Shown: positions 28,223 through 40,101 of the stretch, piece by piece
Numbering within the stretch: position 1 is the first letter of the stretch
How the letters are laid out: each line of letters starts with the position of its first letter
Assembly (NCBI GenBank): GCA_021813745.1
Contig: JAKAJO010000007.1
Span: 7,838 to 71,837 of the forward strand
Source: Acidobacteriota bacterium
Lineage (GTDB): Bacteria > Acidobacteriota > Terriglobia > Terriglobales > Acidobacteriaceae
Direction of reading: 5' to 3'
DNA: 64,000 nucleotides
Notes under the pieces: generated by a model
Database searches by the model: none
The model's input: only the letters and a program-made list of their open reading frames with translations
Told to the model about the DNA's origin: nothing
Program-made: the position numbers and the translations under genes

Positions 28223-28658
28223 ACTTCTCCTGCTCCTCGGTGTGTGTGGTCGCGGCTTGCCCATTATGCTTGAGGTCGGCTTCCTCCCGTGAGACGTCGA
28301 CTACGGCGACTCCGGTTTTGGTCCCTACCTGATAGATGTGGGTTAGAAATTCCTTGCTACCGTAGCGGTTGAAGATCAACTCTGAGTGTCTTGGGAGGTG
28401 ATCATCAATGGAAGCCCGAACCAGGAAGTCCGTTGAGGTGCGTCCATCAGCGCTCGAGATACGCATAACCGTTTGGTCGGTCTGGCGCATCGTGTACAGC
28501 GTATAGCGTCCGGGCGGAAGTGTAGTGTTGTTCACGATAAAGGAATGGGGAACGTTGGCAACAATTCTTTCAGAGATTTGAGCCTGTGAACTGCGGGGCA
28601 CAAGAATCAGCACAGTAAAGGCAGCGAAAGTAGCTGCAAGATAGACGATTCGACGCAT
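28221..28658 (-). CDS. Small exported protein of unknown function
   Basis: 145 residues with a clear signal peptide (AATFAAFTVLILVPRSSQAQ). The mature part has the pattern VPHSFIVNNTTLPPGRYTLY and a later HSELIFNRYG, which I associate with a family of short secreted proteins common in acidobacteria; function is unknown. A strong GAGGAGG site precedes the ATG. It ends against the stem-loop of the convergent oxidoreductase gene. Confidence 0.75.
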   Translation of the reverse strand: MRRIVYLAATFAAFTVLILVPRSSQAQISERIVANVPHSFIVNNTTLPPGRYTLYTMRQTDQTVMRISSADGRTSTDFLVRASIDDHLPRHSELIFNRYGSKEFLTHIYQVGTKTGVAVVDVSREEADLKHNGQAATTHTEEQEK

Positions 28659-28814
28659 ACAACAACCTCCTCTACTCGCTTGCGATGCGAAGCTGGAGAG
28701 GGTTGTTGCCGGAGCCGATGCCGATCCGTTTTATCTCTTTTGATGGAAAAGAAAAGTCTTGTTGTCCGAAGGAACGTGGGATCGTCTACTGGAGATGGAA
28801 TCTTGTCAGGGCTG

Positions 28815-28856
28815 CGTGAGCCTCGATTCGCCCTGGGGTTGTTTGCGAGGCTCACG
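28815..28856. terminator. Inverted repeat downstream of the aldose epimerase gene
   Basis: CGTGAGCCTCG (28815-28825) and CGAGGCTCACG (28846-28856) are perfect 11-base arms with a 20-base loop. It starts 13 bases beyond the stop of the minus-strand aldose 1-epimerase gene. There is no T-tract after the stem on the minus strand, so it may stabilise the 3' end rather than act as a strict intrinsic terminator. Confidence 0.55.
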
Positions 28857-28869
28857 GGTTGGGTCGCGA

Positions 28870-30030
28870 CTAGGGAACGTAGACGTGCAACCGGACATGC
28901 CATTTCGTGCTCTGACCGGGCTTTAGAGTGACCATGCCTGTGTTCATGTTGCCCCATTCTTTGCCAAATGGGTTAGCGAAGTTGAACTGGTCTTCGACGG
29001 CGACGAACTTTGCGGTGGGCGGAGCGTATGCCTGGATCGTTCTGATCTCAGGTGAGAGCCCCTCGATGTCGACCGCGTAATGCGCAGCTGGATCGATGAC
29101 CTTTACAGTCACTGAGCCATTTTGCCACTTGAGATGGCTCCAGTTGTCGTCATAGAAATTGTGGTCAAGGGGCTTACCTGCCGGAGCGCGCAGATCATAT
29201 TGACCGCTGACGGGGAGTAGTTTGCCGGTAGGGAAGACGTTGTCGTAATTGTCGACTTGGGTCAGCATCGAGGCCGGAACATGCAGACGGGCCTGCGTGC
29301 GGTCGCCGGAGGGCAGGTTGAAGTAAGGATGCCATCCGATGGCGATAGGCTCTGCTTCGTTGCCGACATTCTTCGCGACGATGGAGGCGTCAACTGCTTC
29401 TGCCGTAAGCGTGATGGTGTAATCGAGATCGGTGCTGGAGAGCCAATGACCATTGAAGTTGCCGGCATGAATGATGCCAGTGACTTCCTGACCGCCGGGA
29501 ATGTCCTTCACGCGAACGTCATCGGTTTTTGCCTTGAGGATAAGGCCGTGCATGGCATGACGCTCGGCGCCCGGCTTCTGGCCGATGTTATTCGCGGGCA
29601 GCGTGAGGGTATGGCCTTCCCACTCTGTGGTGAGTGTCTTACCGTCGGCAGAAAGTTTGCCGCGAATCCGATTTGGATAGGGGACAAGGAATGCCGCACC
29701 GAGCCGATACCCGAGATCGCCGTTGGCGTCATCCTTGACGTCGAGCATCTCCTTAGCCTGTGCAAGGCTGGGAGAGGCCAGCACATCAATGCTGCCCTTG
29801 CCGGGAAAATTAGCCGTGATCTGCAAAATTTCCATGCCGCGACCTGGAGCGAGTGTGATGCTGGTAAATTGAGGCTGGGCTTGGCTGGTGACAGCGCGCT
29901 TGAGAGTGACAAGTGCCTGGCCGTTGATTTCCATGCCTGCCTGGGCGTGGGCGGGGTTGGCTATAGCGGCGGTGAGGCAGAGTGTGAAGAGAGCGGGAAC
30001 GATGGCAAGCGTGCTGGAACGGAGCTTCAT
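28870..30030 (-). CDS. Exported aldose 1-epimerase (GalM-like mutarotase)
   Basis: 386 residues with a signal peptide (LAIVPALFTLCLTAAIANPAHA), so a periplasmic protein. Mutarotase signatures are present: PYPNRIRG (substrate Arg), HGLI (first catalytic-site His), GWHPYFNLP (second His, general acid) and VAVEDQFNFANPFG near the C-terminus, whose Glu fits the general base. It interconverts alpha and beta anomers of hexoses. The window has no galactose operon. Together with the exported oxidoreductase at 26992 it suggests periplasmic sugar processing. Confidence 0.88.
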   Translation of the reverse strand: MKLRSSTLAIVPALFTLCLTAAIANPAHAQAGMEINGQALVTLKRAVTSQAQPQFTSITLAPGRGMEILQITANFPGKGSIDVLASPSLAQAKEMLDVKDDANGDLGYRLGAAFLVPYPNRIRGKLSADGKTLTTEWEGHTLTLPANNIGQKPGAERHAMHGLILKAKTDDVRVKDIPGGQEVTGIIHAGNFNGHWLSSTDLDYTITLTAEAVDASIVAKNVGNEAEPIAIGWHPYFNLPSGDRTQARLHVPASMLTQVDNYDNVFPTGKLLPVSGQYDLRAPAGKPLDHNFYDDNWSHLKWQNGSVTVKVIDPAAHYAVDIEGLSPEIRTIQAYAPPTAKFVAVEDQFNFANPFGKEWGNMNTGMVTLKPGQSTKWHVRLHVYVP

Positions 30031-30159
30031 CCTGATTCGATCCTGTGCAGTGAAGTGTGCGACTCCGAACTTGTGAAAGCGTATTCCCGGAGGCCGCCTA
30101 ATTGTAACCCCTGTGGGTGTCTTGAGGAGAATCTCTCTCGAGTTCGAGGTTGGTACCCG

Positions 30160-30645
30160 CTAGGAGGACTGCGTCGGTGTGCCGCCCTTTTTCAGCTGAT
30201 CGCCGAGGACATCGAGGAATCGGTTGATGAGGGCAATGCTGCGGCGCAACTCCGTCTGGCGAAATTGCTTGAGTAAGGCAAAAAGGCCCGGTGGTTCGAT
30301 GACGGGCTTGCGCTCGCTACCAAGCGTCTGGCCGACAGCGATCGCAACACACTGCAGGAGCTCGGGATTAATCGCCCCGAGCATTTTGCTCAGGATGATG
30401 GCATTGCGGATTGCAAAGATGGATTCTCGCGATTCGGCTGCGTGAACCGCTGTTTCCACGATGTGTTCGCTCGCAGATAGCGCCCCACGGAGTGTCTCAA
30501 AGATGCGCTTTTCATGAAGAGCCTGGATGAGGGCATACGCATCCAGCAAGGCCGCTGCGTGTTCCGCGGGAGCCTGCTCAAGCTTCTCGATAAGTTCCCT
30601 GCGCGGATCGTGCGATGGAATTTGCAAGGGAATGGGTTGTGCCAT
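30160..30645 (-). CDS. DUF1641 protein, formate dehydrogenase partner
   Basis: 161 residues, mostly helical, no signal peptide or membrane segment. The pattern LIEKLEQAPAEHAAALLDAYALI ... RNAIILSKMLGAINPELL resembles DUF1641, as in Bacillus YrhD, whose gene sits next to the formate dehydrogenase gene yrhE. It begins 38 bases after fdhA on the same strand with an AGGAGAT site. Its position strongly suggests a role in assembly or electron transfer of that enzyme; the biochemical role is unknown. Confidence 0.78.
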   Translation of the reverse strand: MAQPIPLQIPSHDPRRELIEKLEQAPAEHAAALLDAYALIQALHEKRIFETLRGALSASEHIVETAVHAAESRESIFAIRNAIILSKMLGAINPELLQCVAIAVGQTLGSERKPVIEPPGLFALLKQFRQTELRRSIALINRFLDVLGDQLKKGGTPTQSS

Positions 30646-30683
30646 GGTATCTCCTATTACAACTGGCGAGCGGGCTGTGCGCG

Positions 30684-33620
<2,937 letters not shown>

Positions 33621-33669
33621 GCATGCCTCCACAGGGATTTTTTTGCGCGCAGTCGTGCTGGGCGCGATT

Positions 33670-34500
33670 TTAAACCGACGTGTCTGGGTGCAGGCAACGA
33701 AATCCAGCAGAGTAGGCCACAAAGCGCTGGCCACGTAAAAAGCCGATCAGCGTGAGGCCAAATTCGCGAGCGAGCTTAACGGCAAGGCTGGAGGGTGCAG
33801 AAACCGAAGCAAGCAAGGGAATGCCAGCGACGAGTGCCTTCTGGACGATCTCAAAGCCTCCTCGGCCGCTGACGAGCAGAAGATGCTCGCCGAGTGCAAT
33901 ATCGTTTTGGAGGGCCCAGCCAATCACTTTGTCGACTGCGTTGTGGCGACCGATGTCCTCACGCATAACTACCATCGTGCCATCCGGGCGGACGAGTGCA
34001 GCGGCGTGAAGTCCACCCGTGCGACTGAAAAGTTCCTGCTGGAGCATCAGTGCTTCTGGCAGAAGGCAGAGTCGCTCGGGATCAATGCGAAAGGTAGCGT
34101 CGGGCCTCTTGAGGTCGCGAGCGCGCAGGGATTCGATGGTGGCCTTTCCGCAGAGGCCGCATCCCGATGCGGCGTAGGTGCGGCGCGATGAGAAGGTCGA
34201 TTCTGTTGGATTGTGGTTGAGCTCTACCTCAACAACATTGCTGGGTACGCCGTTCGTTGACTCGGTATGCTGAAGACCAGCAATATCATCGATCGAAGTG
34301 ATCACACCTTCAGAAAATAGCTGGCCGACCGTGAGTTCGAGATCATGACCGGGTGTGCGCATAGTGGTTGAAGAGCCAAGGTCACGAATGCGAATCTCCA
34401 GAGGCTCCTCGACAGCGAGAGAGTCTTGCAATGTACGAACGTGGCCGTCTTCCCACTGTGTAATCTGTGTGAATTCGAGACTGCGGGCCGGGGGACGCAT
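33670..34500 (-). CDS. fdhD: Formate dehydrogenase accessory sulfurtransferase FdhD
   Basis: Transfers sulfur from IscS to the molybdenum cofactor before insertion into formate dehydrogenase. I take ATG 34500 (GGAG 5 bases upstream), giving 276 residues, the usual length; a TTG 57 bases earlier would add 19 residues. The sulfur-relay pair is CGLC at 114-117, followed by further conserved segments GLHAAAL and EDIGRHNAVDK, and SGRGGFEIVQKA in the C-terminal half. It lies 49 bases upstream of fdhA, a functional pair. Confidence 0.94.
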   Translation of the reverse strand: MRPPARSLEFTQITQWEDGHVRTLQDSLAVEEPLEIRIRDLGSSTTMRTPGHDLELTVGQLFSEGVITSIDDIAGLQHTESTNGVPSNVVEVELNHNPTESTFSSRRTYAASGCGLCGKATIESLRARDLKRPDATFRIDPERLCLLPEALMLQQELFSRTGGLHAAALVRPDGTMVVMREDIGRHNAVDKVIGWALQNDIALGEHLLLVSGRGGFEIVQKALVAGIPLLASVSAPSSLAVKLAREFGLTLIGFLRGQRFVAYSAGFRCLHPDTSV

Positions 34501-34649
34501 AGGAGCTCCGATCGTCAATGCTAACTCAGCTTTGTTACATGGTTCGAGAGGTGCCAAGGCTCAGATTCCGATGGCGCGTGACCGGCGCAAGCAAGCTGCG
34601 CGAAACTTGGTATACTCAGTTTGCGCGATAGCACAATCTGCCGCTCGAA

Positions 34650-34724
34650 GCGGGAGTAGTTCAGTGGTAGAACGTCAGCTTCCCAAGCTGAATGTCGCCG
34701 GTTCGATCCCGGTCTCCCGCTCCA
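34650..34724 (+). tRNA. tRNA-Gly(CCC)
   Basis: Full cloverleaf: acceptor GCGGGAG (from 34650) with CTCCCGC (34714-34720), discriminator T and encoded CCA at 34722-34724. The D-arm is AGTTCAGTGGTAGAACG-like; the anticodon stem TCAGC/GCTGA encloses loop TTCCCAA with anticodon CCC at 34682-34684; the T-arm is CCGGTTCGATCCCGG. It reads GGG glycine codons. It lies between fdhD and the cupin gene, clear of both. Confidence 0.97.
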
Positions 34725-34751
34725 GTTTCTTCAGCACAAATGCCGGCTGCT

Positions 34752-35294
34752 CTAAGGATTCGCGGGCGCGTCTGTCTCTTCCACCTTCACAACAAAATAG
34801 GTCACTGTATCACCGGGTGCGATCAGCATCTGGTGCGGCATACCTGCCGGGATATGTGCGATGTCGCCAATGTGGAGTTCCCGCGCAGAGCCCCCCTTGA
34901 CCGCTGTACCTGCCATCTCGCCAGGTCGAAGCACCCTGGGATCGGTGAGCTGGCCGCCCGTGACAAGCGTTGCGTGACCATCGACGATATAAAAGAGATC
35001 AGCAAAGTGCTGATGCAGCTCTCCCGCGCCGCTGCGACTGCGATAAGCCAGCATTGTGAAGTGGCGTGGATAAGTGGAGAGCGTTTCACTGGCTGAGCCG
35101 TTTCCGGCCGCTGCAAGCTCCTTCAGATCTTCGGTGCGTTCTTTAAGTTGCGCGGGTGACCAGTGATCGGATTGCATAGTTTGTGCTTGAGCCCCCGTAG
35201 CAGAGAATAACGATGCTGCTGCAAGGATAGATGAAAGTAGCAGCTTGGCCCGGGGGCGCAAGTAGACAGTTCGCGTGGGTACAGGGTGTTTCAT
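34752..35294 (-). CDS. Exported cupin-domain protein
   Basis: 180 residues with a signal peptide (about 1-38, ending GAQAQ). The cupin core holds GELHQHFADLFYIVDG and, later, IPAGMPHQMLI, the two metal-ligand motifs of a cupin in slightly divergent form. The product is presumably periplasmic. No substrate can be named. It starts 13 bases after the uracil-DNA glycosylase stop and may be cotranscribed with it. Confidence 0.8.
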   Translation of the reverse strand: MKHPVPTRTVYLRPRAKLLLSSILAAASLFSATGAQAQTMQSDHWSPAQLKERTEDLKELAAAGNGSASETLSTYPRHFTMLAYRSRSGAGELHQHFADLFYIVDGHATLVTGGQLTDPRVLRPGEMAGTAVKGGSARELHIGDIAHIPAGMPHQMLIAPGDTVTYFVVKVEETDAPANP

Positions 35295-35307
35295 CTTTAA
35301 CTACTCC

Positions 35308-36021
35308 TCATGCACGTTTGGAAGCGGAGAGTGTGGCAAGCTTGCGGGCTCGATGGAATATGGCGAGGAGCATGGTGCGTGTGAGTCGGCCCGTATTGGT
35401 GTTTTGTAGTGAGGGATGAAAGCTGGCGAGGATGTGAAGGCCATCGGGCAGGGTGTACTCCGCACCGTGGGCAAATGAAAAGGCAGAGCGAGCCGCGATC
35501 CGGCCTGTTCGTTGCAGGTGACCCAGCAATCCGTCAAATGCGATACGGCCGAGGCAGACAACGACGTGAAGATGCCTGAGCAAGGCGATTTCCTGGTCAA
35601 GCCACGGAGCGCAGTTGCGCAACTCCTCAGGCGTGGGCTTGTTGGCGGGCGGTGCGCAACGTCCGACAGAGGTGATCCAGAGGTCGGTGAGTTGCATGCC
35701 GTCGTTTCGCGAGGTCGCTTTGGTCTGCGAGGCGAAGCCCGCATCATAGAGCACTGGATAAAGGAAATCACCAGACCCATCGCCGGTGAAAGGACGGCCC
35801 GTGCGGTTGGAGCCGTGCGCGCCGGGGGCGAGCCCGAGCACAAGGATGCGCGCCTTCGGATCGCCGAAGGACGGCACGGGACGGCCCCAATATTCCCATT
35901 CTGCGTAGGCACGGCGACGCGTGCGAGCGATCTCTTTGCAGTAGGCGCGGAGGCGCGGACAGAGGTCGCACTGAATGATCCGTTCATTGAGTGCGCGCAG
36001 GGAAGTGGGTTTTGATCCCAT
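35308..36021 (-). CDS. Family 5 uracil-DNA glycosylase (UDGb type)
   Basis: 237 residues. The pair CDLCPRLRAYC at 18-28 plus later Cys provides the four-Cys iron-sulfur cluster of families 4 and 5. Motif A GLAPGAHGSNRTGRPFTGD is characteristic of family 5 (no acidic residue at the usual catalytic position, unlike the GEAPG-x-x-E of family 4), and motif B is ASFHPSLQNTNTGRL. Family 5 enzymes remove uracil and other deaminated bases from DNA. It is divergent from the DJ-1 gene. Confidence 0.9.
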   Translation of the reverse strand: MGSKPTSLRALNERIIQCDLCPRLRAYCKEIARTRRRAYAEWEYWGRPVPSFGDPKARILVLGLAPGAHGSNRTGRPFTGDGSGDFLYPVLYDAGFASQTKATSRNDGMQLTDLWITSVGRCAPPANKPTPEELRNCAPWLDQEIALLRHLHVVVCLGRIAFDGLLGHLQRTGRIAARSAFSFAHGAEYTLPDGLHILASFHPSLQNTNTGRLTRTMLLAIFHRARKLATLSASKRA

Positions 36022-36082
36022 GGCGGAATTGTAGGCGACACGCGCCCGGGCTGTGCCAAACTTTGAGGAGGAGGGCTCTCAC

Positions 36083-36664
36083 ATGAAGGCGGCGAAGTTG
36101 CTGATGCTTGCTGGGGACTTTGTAGAGGATTACGAAATTATGGTGCCATTTCAGGCTTTGCAGATGGTAGGTCACACGGTGGATGCTGTATGCCCTGGCA
36201 AGAGGAAAGGCGAACAGGTTCGCACCGCAATTCATGATTTTGAAGGGGACCAGACCTATTCTGAAAAGCGAGGACACAATTTCACGCTGAATGCCAGCTT
36301 CGATGAAGTAGTGCCAGCTGGATACGATGGGCTGGTGATTCCGGGCGGGCGCGCGCCGGAGTATCTTCGCCTCAATCCAAAAGTACTCGAGATTGTGCGC
36401 CATTTTGACAAGGCCAACAAGCCGATTGCAGCACTTTGCCACGGCGCCCAGTTGCTGGCCGCAGCGAATGTGCTGAAGGGGCGCAAGCTGAATTGCTATC
36501 CCGCGTGCGCACCAGAGGTGGAACTGGCTGGCGGATCCTTTGTGAAGGTGGAGTTCAGTGAAGCCGTAGTTGATGGCAAGCTGGTAACTGGGCCCGCGTG
36601 GACGGCTCACCCTGAGTGGCTACGGAAGTTTCTGGAAGTGCTGGCGGCGCACCTGGGTGCATAA
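36083..36664 (+). CDS. DJ-1/PfpI-family protein
   Basis: 193 residues from ATG 36083, which follows a GGAGGAGG site. The class I glutamine amidotransferase-like fold shows the nucleophile elbow [12 protein letters not shown] (Cys near 119) and the upstream strand [14 protein letters not shown], in which an acidic partner is expected. Relatives include cysteine proteases, deglycase-like and stress proteins; activity cannot be chosen from sequence. It converges on xdhC with only 6 bases between stops. Confidence 0.88.
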   Translation: MKAAKLLMLAGDFVEDYEIMVPFQALQMVGHTVDAVCPGKRKGEQVRTAIHDFEGDQTYSEKRGHNFTLNASFDEVVPAGYDGLVIPGGRAPEYLRLNPKVLEIVRHFDKANKPIAALCHGAQLLAAANVLKGRKLNCYPACAPEVELAGGSFVKVEFSEAVVDGKLVTGPAWTAHPEWLRKFLEVLAAHLGA

Positions 36665-36670
36665 AAGCCA

Positions 36671-37810
36671 CTACCGTATAACTGCAGATGAAGGTTGCAT
36701 GGCGCGCACCTGGTGCAGCGGGCGCGCCGTGGACGCCGTCAGGGTTTGCTGCACCTCAGACAAGATGGAGAGTGCAACGGCCGCCGGTGTCTCTGCGCCA
36801 ACGTCAAGACCGGTGGGCGCGTGTAATCGCGTAAGCATGCGTTCGATGGCTTCGAGCGTGTCAGGCCTACCTACGAGGCGCGCAGCATCTGCCAGCAGAT
36901 CGCGCGTTCGCCGCTGGGGCCCAAGAACGCCGATGTACGCCAGCCGAAAATCAATTGAGAGTAGGGAGGCCAGAACGCGCAGGTCCTGCTCGTAGCTGTG
37001 GGACATCAGGATGGCAGCGTCCGTAACGAGTGGGCGGAAATGCGAAGGTGCAGCGGCAGGTAGGTGCGCAACAGGCAGGACATGGAGCTCGTCCGCCTCA
37101 GGAAAGCGCTCGCGCGTAGTGAGATGCGAGCGGCCGTCACACAGGGCAACAAACCAGCCCATCTCACGTGCGATTCTCAAAAGTGGCTTTGCGTCATCTC
37201 CTGCTCCGAAAATCCAGAGACCCGGGCGTGCAGGTCGATAGTCTGCCCAGATGCGCGTGGCAATGTCATCAATCTGGATCGTCTCATCAAATGAAGCCCG
37301 GAACTCAAGTGCACGCTGGGCACGTCTGTGAAGCTCGATGTCCAATGATGTATCGTGCGTCGTAGTCTGGGTTTCGTTCAGACCTGCAAAGGTCCGTCGA
37401 CCAATGTGCGGTCCTGATAACACTGTTGCAGTCGCCAAAGGAATTCGCGCGTGGAATCCCGCTTCGAGTGCTTGCAGATGAGGTCGAGCAGTTGCGCTGC
37501 GCTCTAGGAGGATGTAGACCACGCCGCCGCAACCCGAGCCATACGGCAAATCCCCATCGTCGGCAACGGTGGAATAGCGTTCAACAACTGGGCCCGAAGC
37601 CGTAAGCCACCAGGCGCGCTTGGCGACTTCAGCTTCAAGGCAGCCGCCACTCACCGTGCCGGCGCGCCGTCCATCCTGCGCAATGATCATGCGAGCGCCA
37701 GGTTTACGATAGCTGGGGCCCTCGACCGCCACGATCGTAGCAAGCACGTAGTCTGCCCCAGAAGCCTCCAGCTCACGCCACAGGGGTAGCACTTTTTCAA
37801 GGTCTGTCAT
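36671..37810 (-). CDS. xdhC: XdhC/PaoD-family molybdenum-cofactor maturation factor
   Basis: Inserts the sulfurated Mo cofactor into xanthine-oxidase-type enzymes. 379 residues from ATG 37810. The N-terminal XdhC/CoxI domain has VEGPSYRKPGARM and GGCLEAEVAKRAW; the C-terminal Rossmann-like domain starts near LWIFGAGDDAKPLL and contains SHSYEQDLRVLASLL. It starts 16 bases after paoC, and in E. coli the same position is held by paoD, which is required for cofactor loading of PaoABC. No ribosome binding site is evident, suggesting translational coupling. Confidence 0.9.
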   Translation of the reverse strand: MTDLEKVLPLWRELEASGADYVLATIVAVEGPSYRKPGARMIIAQDGRRAGTVSGGCLEAEVAKRAWWLTASGPVVERYSTVADDGDLPYGSGCGGVVYILLERSATARPHLQALEAGFHARIPLATATVLSGPHIGRRTFAGLNETQTTTHDTSLDIELHRRAQRALEFRASFDETIQIDDIATRIWADYRPARPGLWIFGAGDDAKPLLRIAREMGWFVALCDGRSHLTTRERFPEADELHVLPVAHLPAAAPSHFRPLVTDAAILMSHSYEQDLRVLASLLSIDFRLAYIGVLGPQRRTRDLLADAARLVGRPDTLEAIERMLTRLHAPTGLDVGAETPAAVALSILSEVQQTLTASTARPLHQVRAMQPSSAVIR

Positions 37811-37826
37811 CGCATAATATTGTCGC

Positions 37827-40076
37827 TCATGCCTCCAGAATTTTCGACTGCAGCAGGTCCTCGATGCGCACGGGTAAATCGCGCACTCGTACTCCGGTTG
37901 CGTGATAGACCGCCGACGTGATGGCAGGAGCGACGCCCGCCATGCCAATCTCGCCAATGCCGCGCGCGCCATACTCATTCACGATGTAATCGGGATAATC
38001 GAGGAAAGTCACGTCGAGATCGGGTAAGTCCGCGCAGGTAGTCACCAGATAGTCCGCAAAGCTGCCGTTGATGGGTTGGCCGGTGCGGGCGTCGTGCACG
38101 GTTTCTTCGAAGAGCGCCATTCCGACGCCCATCACAGCTGCGCCAAGAATCTGATTGGCGCCTGCACCCTTGTTGATGATGCGGCCGCAATCAAAGATGG
38201 AGAAGATGCGGCTGACGCGGATGCGTGCGATCTCCGGCTCCCACTCAACTTCCGCAAAATGTGCACCGAAGGAATGCAGTGAGTATTCGCGCGCCTTGGG
38301 ATCTTCCCACGAGGGGTTCGTTTTGCCTTCTCCAGTCACGCCGCTCAGGTTGGCCATGCGAATCAGGTCCTCAAACGCAACTCCGCTTTCGGCCGGCTGT
38401 CCCTTTGAATGGACACGGCCGGCAGTCAGAGCGAGTGAGTCCGGCTTTGCACCTTTGAAGGGCGAACCGGATGCCAGTGTAGCGATGCGGATGAGGCGAT
38501 CAATGGCCTGATTGATGGCACTGGTTGCGGCCGGAAGCACGGCACTCGTCGTCATAGATCCACCGGATGTCGGCCCCTCAGGCAGTGATGTGTCGCCGAG
38601 AAAGACATCGATGCGATCCATCGGGACTCCAGTGCGCGCCTGCATCACCTGGGCAAAGATCGTGTAGGTTCCAGTGCCGATATCCTGCGTGGCGCAGCGA
38701 ATTGCTACGCGTCCGTTTGGCGTCAGTTCAGCGGTGGCCGTGCAGGGAATGCGCGCAGCCGCCCATGAAGCCCCTGCAAGTCCCCAGCCGATAACTTTGC
38801 CATCGCGCTTCATTGAGCCCACCTGAGGCGTGCGCTGTTTCCAGCCCATCTTTTCCGCACCGGTCAGGTAGCATTCCTTTAAGTGACGCGAGGAGAAGGG
38901 CTTGTTTGTGCCTTCGTCCCGCTGAGCGTCGTTCTTGATGCGCAGCTCCAGCGGATCCATGTTGAGCTTGATGGCCAGCTCGTCCATGGCAGATTCGAGC
39001 GCAAAAAGTCCCGGCACGGCGCCAGGGCCACGCATCGGAGCGGGTGCACCCACGTTGCGACGCACGAGAGCGGTGGTGACTTCAAGATTTGGACAGCTGT
39101 AAAGAAACGGCGTTTGCTCCCCACAGTGCTCGACAAAATCGTCGTTGATCGACGTCTCGGTGTAGAAATCGTGACGGATGGCAGTGAGCTTGCCGTCTGG
39201 TGTTGCTCCAAGCCGGATGCGCTGTTGCGTGCGTGGGCGATGACCCACCCCAGTGAACATCATGCGGCGATCGACGCTGAGCTTGACCGGACGATTGAGT
39301 TGGCGTGCTGCAACGGCGGCCAGAGTGGACTGCGGCCACGGAAAGAGCTTTCCGCCAAAACCAGAACCGATAAAGCGCGAAACCACGCGTACATTCTCAA
39401 CGGGAATGCCCAACACCTGCGCCATGACCATTCGATGATTCACAACGCCCTGCGAGCATTCATAGAGCGTGGCGTGATTGCCCTGCCACACGGCAACCGT
39501 GCCGTGCATCTCCATCGGGTTGTGCGTTTCGAGCGGTGTGGAGTAGGTCTCGTCGATAACGACCGGGGCAGACGCAAGCGCTTTGTCGGGATCGCCGCGA
39601 AGCCAGCTGCTCTCGCGCTGGCCCGTGAAGCCTTCGCCGAGGTCGGTGCGCACATCCGGGGTTTCCGCATCGTATTCCACGCGAATGGCAGCGGCGCCGG
39701 CGCGAGCCTGCTCCAATGTCTCCGCAACAACGAGAGCAATGTACTGACCCCAGTAGTAGATTTTGTCATCATCAAACGGCGGGCGTGCTTCGCTGATTGT
39801 GCCTTCCTGCACATGCGGAAAGAGGCGATAGACGCCGTGCAGATTACCATGATGAAGCACCAGCAGTACGCCGGGTGCGGCTTCAGCGGCGGATGTGTCG
39901 AGCGAGCGAATGCGGCCCTTGCCAATGGTGCTTTGTACTGCAACAGCATGCACGAGGCCAGGGAAGTCGTGATCAACTGCATAGCGCGCGGTGCCCGTTG
40001 TCTTCAGGGGACCGTCGATGCGGGGCACAATTGTGCCAATCACTTCATTTGCGTGGGGAAGGGTATCGATCGCCAT
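37827..40076 (-). CDS. paoC: Aldehyde oxidoreductase molybdenum-binding subunit (PaoC-like)
   Basis: Large subunit of a xanthine-oxidase-family enzyme, 749 residues. It has the glycine-rich cofactor segment GSGFGGKLFPWPQ, the loop VGAPAPMRGPGAVPG (substrate and cofactor contact) and the catalytic base Glu709 in GARGIGEIGMAG. The order paoA-paoB-paoC-xdhC with tight spacing (25 bases to paoB) equals E. coli paoABCD, whose product oxidises aromatic aldehydes in the periplasm. ATG 40076 is preceded by AGGAGA. It probably uses the cytosine dinucleotide cofactor made by the MocA-type protein at 45016. Confidence 0.93.
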   Translation of the reverse strand: MAIDTLPHANEVIGTIVPRIDGPLKTTGTARYAVDHDFPGLVHAVAVQSTIGKGRIRSLDTSAAEAAPGVLLVLHHGNLHGVYRLFPHVQEGTISEARPPFDDDKIYYWGQYIALVVAETLEQARAGAAAIRVEYDAETPDVRTDLGEGFTGQRESSWLRGDPDKALASAPVVIDETYSTPLETHNPMEMHGTVAVWQGNHATLYECSQGVVNHRMVMAQVLGIPVENVRVVSRFIGSGFGGKLFPWPQSTLAAVAARQLNRPVKLSVDRRMMFTGVGHRPRTQQRIRLGATPDGKLTAIRHDFYTETSINDDFVEHCGEQTPFLYSCPNLEVTTALVRRNVGAPAPMRGPGAVPGLFALESAMDELAIKLNMDPLELRIKNDAQRDEGTNKPFSSRHLKECYLTGAEKMGWKQRTPQVGSMKRDGKVIGWGLAGASWAAARIPCTATAELTPNGRVAIRCATQDIGTGTYTIFAQVMQARTGVPMDRIDVFLGDTSLPEGPTSGGSMTTSAVLPAATSAINQAIDRLIRIATLASGSPFKGAKPDSLALTAGRVHSKGQPAESGVAFEDLIRMANLSGVTGEGKTNPSWEDPKAREYSLHSFGAHFAEVEWEPEIARIRVSRIFSIFDCGRIINKGAGANQILGAAVMGVGMALFEETVHDARTGQPINGSFADYLVTTCADLPDLDVTFLDYPDYIVNEYGARGIGEIGMAGVAPAITSAVYHATGVRVRDLPVRIEDLLQSKILEA

Positions 40077-40101
40077 GTGCGATTCTCCTGTATGTGCGCG
40101 G

